The position numbers were made by a program, and so were the translations under genes. The notes under the pieces were generated by a model. That model was given only the letters and a program-made list of their open reading frames with translations, ran no database searches and was not told the DNA's origin. A DNA stretch of 64,000 nt from Micromonospora chersina (GTDB lineage Bacteria; Actinomycetota; Actinomycetes; Mycobacteriales; Micromonosporaceae), in the NCBI RefSeq assembly GCF_900091475.1, contig NZ_FMIB01000002.1, positions 4,774,001 through 4,838,000 on the forward strand. The letters run 5' to 3'. Within the stretch, counting starts at the first letter, position 1; each line of letters begins with the position of its first letter. This document shows positions 60,627 to 64,000 of the stretch, one piece after another.

Positions 60627-60947
60627 ATGGCCTACGCCGCGCCGCTCTTCTACCTCGAAGTCCGCTACGTGATCGAGCTGATCCTGCTCGTCTTCGCCCT
60701 GGTCATCGAGGCCGTCTCCCTGGTGCACGCGATCACCCAGCGATCCGACGCCTTTGCGGCCATCGGCACCCTCCCCAAGGGTGGCTGGATCGCCATCCTG
60801 GCCGTCTGCATGGTGCTCACCCTGCTCGGTGTCGGCGGCGGTGTGCTCAGCATCTTCGGTCTCATCGGTGTCGCCGCGGCGCTGATCTACCTGCTGGACG
60901 TCCGGGTCGGGCTCCGCGACCTGCACGACGGCCGGGGCTTCTGGTGA
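60627..60947 (+). CDS. DUF2516 membrane protein
   Basis: A 106-residue protein with three helices: VIELILLVFALVIEAVSLVHAI, WIAILAVCMVLTLLGVGGGVLSIF, and FGLIGVAAALIYLLDV. DUF2516 proteins are restricted to actinobacteria and, as here, usually follow the XRE-hbhA pair. Function unknown. Its stop overlaps the next gene's GTG by four bases. Confidence 0.85.
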   Translation: MAYAAPLFYLEVRYVIELILLVFALVIEAVSLVHAITQRSDAFAAIGTLPKGGWIAILAVCMVLTLLGVGGGVLSIFGLIGVAAALIYLLDVRVGLRDLHDGRGFW

Positions 60948-61831
60948 GAGGTTTCCGCTGGCCACCACCGCCCGACGGCGGGCCCCGCACCTGGGGCCCG
61001 GGCCCCGGCGCCCCCCGCACCGGCCGCCCGGCCCTGCCCGAGCCGGAGACCGAGCTGGTCACCACCCCGCACGGCGTACGCCTGGAGCGGCTGGTCACCG
61101 GCACCGGTGACCCGGTCACCGTGTTCGCGCACGGGCTGGGCAACGGCATCGCCACCACCCGCCCGTTCGGCAGCGGGGTCACCGGCCGGCGGCTCTTCTT
61201 CCAGTTCCGCGGGCACGGCCGCTCCGACTCGCCGCCCGGCCCGTGGAGCTACCTGGACCTGGCCCGTGACCTGCGGGCGGTCGCCGACCTCGGCGGCGCC
61301 ACCCGGGCCTTCGGGGCCAGCCTCGGCGCCGGCGCGCTGTGCCGGCTGCTCGTCGAGAGCCCGGAACGCTTCGAGAAGCTGGTCTTCTTCCTGCCGGCCG
61401 TGCTGGACACCCCGCGCGGCGAGGTGGCCCGCACCCGGCTCACCGGCCTGCTCGACGCGGTGGCCGACGGCGACGCCTCGACGCTGGCCGACGTGGTGTC
61501 GCTGGAGCTGCCGCCCTCGGTCCGCAACACCCCGGCCGGTTGGGCCTACCTGCGGCAGCGGCTCGACCAGCTGCTCCGCGACGGGCTCGCGCCGGGCCTG
61601 GCCAGCCTGCCCGAGCAGACCCCGGTGCGCGACGCCGGTGCGCTCGCCGCGGTCACCGCGCCGGCCCTGGTGATCGGCTGCGCGGGCGACGACCTGCACC
61701 CGGTGGCCGTCGCCGAGCAGTTGGCCGCCGCGCTGCCCGGGGCCACCCTGCACGTGTACGACAGGCCCGGCGTGCTCTGGACGGAACGCGCCGACCTGCG
61801 GGAGCGGATCTCGACGTTCCTCAACGGGTAA
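60944..61831 (+). CDS. Alpha/beta hydrolase, possibly lacking a catalytic histidine
   Basis: A 295-residue alpha/beta hydrolase-like protein. A Pro-rich N-terminus (35 residues) leads to VFAHGLGNGIATTRPF (oxyanion region) and the nucleophile elbow GASLGAG. A GDDLHPV acid loop is present near residue 245, but the usual C-terminal GH motif is replaced by YDRPGVLWTERADL, so the histidine may be missing or displaced. GTG 60944 overlaps the DUF2516 stop by four bases. Confidence 0.75.
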   Translation: MRGFRWPPPPDGGPRTWGPGPGAPRTGRPALPEPETELVTTPHGVRLERLVTGTGDPVTVFAHGLGNGIATTRPFGSGVTGRRLFFQFRGHGRSDSPPGPWSYLDLARDLRAVADLGGATRAFGASLGAGALCRLLVESPERFEKLVFFLPAVLDTPRGEVARTRLTGLLDAVADGDASTLADVVSLELPPSVRNTPAGWAYLRQRLDQLLRDGLAPGLASLPEQTPVRDAGALAAVTAPALVIGCAGDDLHPVAVAEQLAAALPGATLHVYDRPGVLWTERADLRERISTFLNG

Positions 61832-61842
61832 CGTCGGCGGTC

Positions 61843-62580
61843 ATGGGCGTCACACACCACGGCCGCACGCACCGACTCGACCTCGCCGACCCCACCCTGC
61901 GGGAGTGGCAGTGCACGGTGCTGGCGGCCGATCCCGAACAGGGCATCGTGCTGGACCGGTCGGCCTTCTACCCGGGCGGCGGCGGGCAGCCGCCGGACCA
62001 TGGGGTGCTGCTCTGGCAGGGGGTGCAGACCCGGATCGTGGGCACCCGCAAGGGTGACGACCTCTGGCTCGTCCCGGCCGAGGGTGACCCGGTCCCCCCG
62101 GTCGGCACCGCCGTGACCGGCGCGGTCGAGGACACCCGGCGGACCATGCTGATGCGCACCCACTCCGGCCTGCACGTGCTCTGCGGCGTGGTGTTCCGCG
62201 ACTTCGGCGCCCTGGTCACCGGCGGCAACATGGAACCGGGCGAGGCCCGGATGGACTTCAACCTCCCCGAGGTCCCGCCGGACTTCAAGGCCCGCATCGA
62301 GGACCTGGTCAACGCCGAGGTGGCCGCCGACCGGTCGGTCGCCGTCCGGGTGCTGCCCCGGGCGGAGGCGCTGGCCCTGCCGGACATCATCCGTACCCAG
62401 TCCAACCTGATCCCGCCCGAGGAGCAGGAGGTGCGGATCGTCGACATCGTCGGGCTGGACGTGCAGGCCGACGGCGGCACGCACGTGGCCTCCACCGCCC
62501 AGATCGGCAAGGTCCAGGTGGTCAAGGTGGAGAGCAAGGGCCGGGCCAACCGCCGGGTACGCGTGCGCCTGGTCGACTGA
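61843..62580 (+). CDS. AlaX-type alanyl-tRNA editing protein
   Basis: A 245-residue trans-editing protein resembling the AlaRS editing domain, which removes serine or glycine from mischarged tRNA-Ala. FYPGGGGQPPD opens the domain, and H107-SGL-H111 is the first zinc motif. The second motif reads D210-GGT-H214, with aspartate where AlaRS has cysteine. TAACGT (61829-61834), sharing the previous stop codon, is 8 nt before ATG 61843. It converges with the nucleotidyltransferase, 7 bp apart. Confidence 0.85.
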   Translation: MGVTHHGRTHRLDLADPTLREWQCTVLAADPEQGIVLDRSAFYPGGGGQPPDHGVLLWQGVQTRIVGTRKGDDLWLVPAEGDPVPPVGTAVTGAVEDTRRTMLMRTHSGLHVLCGVVFRDFGALVTGGNMEPGEARMDFNLPEVPPDFKARIEDLVNAEVAADRSVAVRVLPRAEALALPDIIRTQSNLIPPEEQEVRIVDIVGLDVQADGGTHVASTAQIGKVQVVKVESKGRANRRVRVRLVD

Positions 62581-62587
62581 GGCCGGT

Positions 62588-63268
62588 TCAGCGCGGCAGG
62601 TGCGCCGCCCGGACGTCGAGCAGCCACCGCTCCACGGTCTCCTCGTCCGGACGCTCGGGCAGCGGGGTGCGGATCCGTGCGAAGTCCCGCTCGGCCGCCG
62701 CCACCAGCTCCTCCGCCTCGGCCAGCGCGCCACCTGCCACCCGCTCGCCGAACGCCCGGAACCACTCCGGCTCGGCCAGCCGGATCTCCAGCACGCCTGT
62801 CGCGTAGAGCACCCGGCCCTGGTGCAGCAGCCGGGCCAGATGCCGGGCGTGCTTCGCCGACCGCCGCCGACCCCCGACAGTGGAGTCACGAGCCGTCAGC
62901 TTGCGGAACTGCTGGCTCGCGTAGCCGAGGTAGGCGTCCCGGACCCGGGGTGCGCTCAGGAAGGCCGAGCGGATGCCGATGAGCCGCTCGCCGAACGCGG
63001 TGCGCGTCTCGTAGCACTCCTCGGGCAGCCACATCAGTTCGGTGGCGGTCGGGTTGCCGCTCAGCGCGAGGCGGGCGTACTTCGCGCACTCGTGCAGGGT
63101 CACGTCCGGATCCGTCGTCACCACGGACTCCCGGGGCGGGTGCAGGCCGTGGAAGGCGATCGTGGGCGCGGCGAAGACGCCGATCCGGTCCACGTCCGAG
63201 TCCGGCCCGGCCAGCCCGTACGCGACCGAGCCGACGATCCCGGAGAGCAGCAGGTGCATGCGGGCCAT
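62588..63268 (-). CDS. Predicted nucleotidyltransferase (DNA polymerase beta superfamily)
   Basis: A 226-residue protein. GSVAYGLAGPDSDVDRIGVFAAPT carries the G-S-x10-D-x-D nucleotidyltransferase motif of the YcgL/COG3541 group. The rest is helical, with KHARHLARLLHQGRVLYATG. The modified substrate is unknown. The start is ATG 63268; the frame has no clear ribosome site. It is divergent from the SDR gene. Confidence 0.8.
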   Translation of the reverse strand: MARMHLLLSGIVGSVAYGLAGPDSDVDRIGVFAAPTIAFHGLHPPRESVVTTDPDVTLHECAKYARLALSGNPTATELMWLPEECYETRTAFGERLIGIRSAFLSAPRVRDAYLGYASQQFRKLTARDSTVGGRRRSAKHARHLARLLHQGRVLYATGVLEIRLAEPEWFRAFGERVAGGALAEAEELVAAAERDFARIRTPLPERPDEETVERWLLDVRAAHLPR

Positions 63269-63336
63269 GATGGCCGATCCCTATCGCTTCGGAAAACCGG
63301 ACTTCGGCCGTCAGGTATCGGTGTCACGGTGATGGC

Positions 63337-64000
63337 ATGACCACACCGCTGACAGGGAAGATCGCGCTCGTCGCCGGCGCGACCCGGGGCGCCGGCCGGC
63401 AGATCGCCGTCCAGCTCGGCGCCGCCGGGGCCACCGTCTACGCCACCGGCCGCTCCACCCGCGCCCGCCGCTCGGAGATGGACCGGCCGGAGACCATCGA
63501 GGAGACCGCCGAACTGGTGACCGCCGCGGGCGGCACCGGCATCGCCGTCGCCGTCGACCACCTCGACCCCGAGCAGGTCCGCGGCCTCGTCGCGCGGATC
63601 GACGCCGAGCAGGGTCGCCTCGACGTGCTGGTCAACGACATCTGGGGTGCCGACCCGCTGATCACCTGGGAGAAGCCGGTCTGGGAGCAGCCCCTCGACG
63701 CCGGCTTCCGCACCCTCCGGCTGGCCGTCGACACCCACATCATCACCAGCCACTTCGCACTGCCACTGCTGATCCGCAACCCCGGGGGCCTGGTCGTGGA
63801 GATCGGCGACGGGACCAAGGAGTACAACGACACCGAGTACCGGCTCTCGGTCTTCTACGACCTGGCCAAGGTCTCGGTGAACCGGCTCGCCTTCAGCCAG
63901 GCGCACGAACTGGCCCCGCACGGCGCCACGGCGGTCGCGCTCACCCCCGGCTGGCTGCGCTCGGAGGCGATGCTGGAGCACTTCGGCGTCACCGAGGCCA
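63337..64000 (+). CDS. Short-chain dehydrogenase/reductase, truncated by window end
   Basis: The first 221 residues of an SDR oxidoreductase. GKIALVAGATRGAGRQIAVQLG is the dinucleotide-binding loop, VLVNDIWGADP replaces the usual NNAG region, and YDLAK holds the catalytic YxxxK pair. LTPGWLRSEAMLEHFG follows. It belongs to the group annotated only as SDR family oxidoreductase; substrate unknown. ATG 63337 follows CACGGT by 6 nt. It runs past position 64000. Confidence 0.85.
   Translation, partial: MTTPLTGKIALVAGATRGAGRQIAVQLGAAGATVYATGRSTRARRSEMDRPETIEETAELVTAAGGTGIAVAVDHLDPEQVRGLVARIDAEQGRLDVLVNDIWGADPLITWEKPVWEQPLDAGFRTLRLAVDTHIITSHFALPLLIRNPGGLVVEIGDGTKEYNDTEYRLSVFYDLAKVSVNRLAFSQAHELAPHGATAVALTPGWLRSEAMLEHFGVTEA

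Overview
The window is high-GC actinobacterial chromosome (roughly 70 percent G+C by eye). Mycothiol synthase (mshD), GlnR, an HbhA-like operon, CIRCE-controlled groEL, SAM-IV and actinobacterial-style leaderless promoters point to a Micromonosporaceae-type organism (Micromonospora or relatives); the genus is inference. It is ordinary core chromosome: no rRNA, tRNA, insertion sequence, prophage, integrase or CRISPR was seen. The very long open frames opposite real genes are high-GC shadows and are left out.

Layout. 0-5 kb: an exported hydrolase fused to an ABC ATPase with its permease, DoxX, and a DUF4232 lipoprotein. 5-10 kb: divergent ArsR/EamA with twin operators, a SAM-I riboswitch before a threonine-synthase-like gene, an unassigned structured RNA, and paaN. 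10-15.7 kb: acetyltransferases, cold-shock protein, membrane protein, groEL with two CIRCE operators. 15.8-25.9 kb: membrane subtilase, glpD, lipoprotein, FAD oxidase, DUF4031, HD hydrolase, FUSC protein, and a class V aminotransferase behind a SAM-IV riboswitch. 26-33.4 kb: PrsW, a 55-residue membrane peptide, GroES-like protein, AI-2E transporter, DinG helicase, DUF402, SigJ-type sigma factor. 33.5-42.5 kb is a phosphate island: PPK2, DUF47-pit with an upstream PHO box, an oxidoreductase, NUDIX, and pstSCAB with its own PHO box in the opposite orientation. 42.8-45.5 kb: mshD, polysaccharide deacetylase, glnR. 45.8-50.2 kb: membrane protein, LmeA-like protein, a cysteine-rich leader peptide ahead of sulfurtransferase-sseC. 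50.2-57.3 kb: glycogen-debranching-like hydrolase with SCP2 protein, DsrE and nitrobindin units with overlapping divergent promoters, pabC, Fur-ygfZ, BKACE. 57.3-64 kb: asparaginase, hydrolases, an XRE-HbhA-DUF2516-hydrolase cluster, AlaX, a nucleotidyltransferase, and an SDR gene cut by the window end.

Regulation is the richest layer. Sulfur and one-carbon status is read by three different RNA devices (SAM-I, SAM-IV, Cys-leader). Phosphate is read by two PHO boxes and nitrogen by glnR, which has a candidate box beside it. Heat shock is read by CIRCE. A -10 hexamer TAnnnT placed 6-8 nt before the start codon recurs at about two dozen genes, indicating extensive leaderless transcription; I used it to choose starts. 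The most novel-looking items are the hydrolase-ABC fusion, the RNA at 8171-8285, the opposed PHO boxes, and the overlapping leaderless promoters at 53146-53155. No dedicated undescribed multi-gene defence or biosynthetic system is evident.
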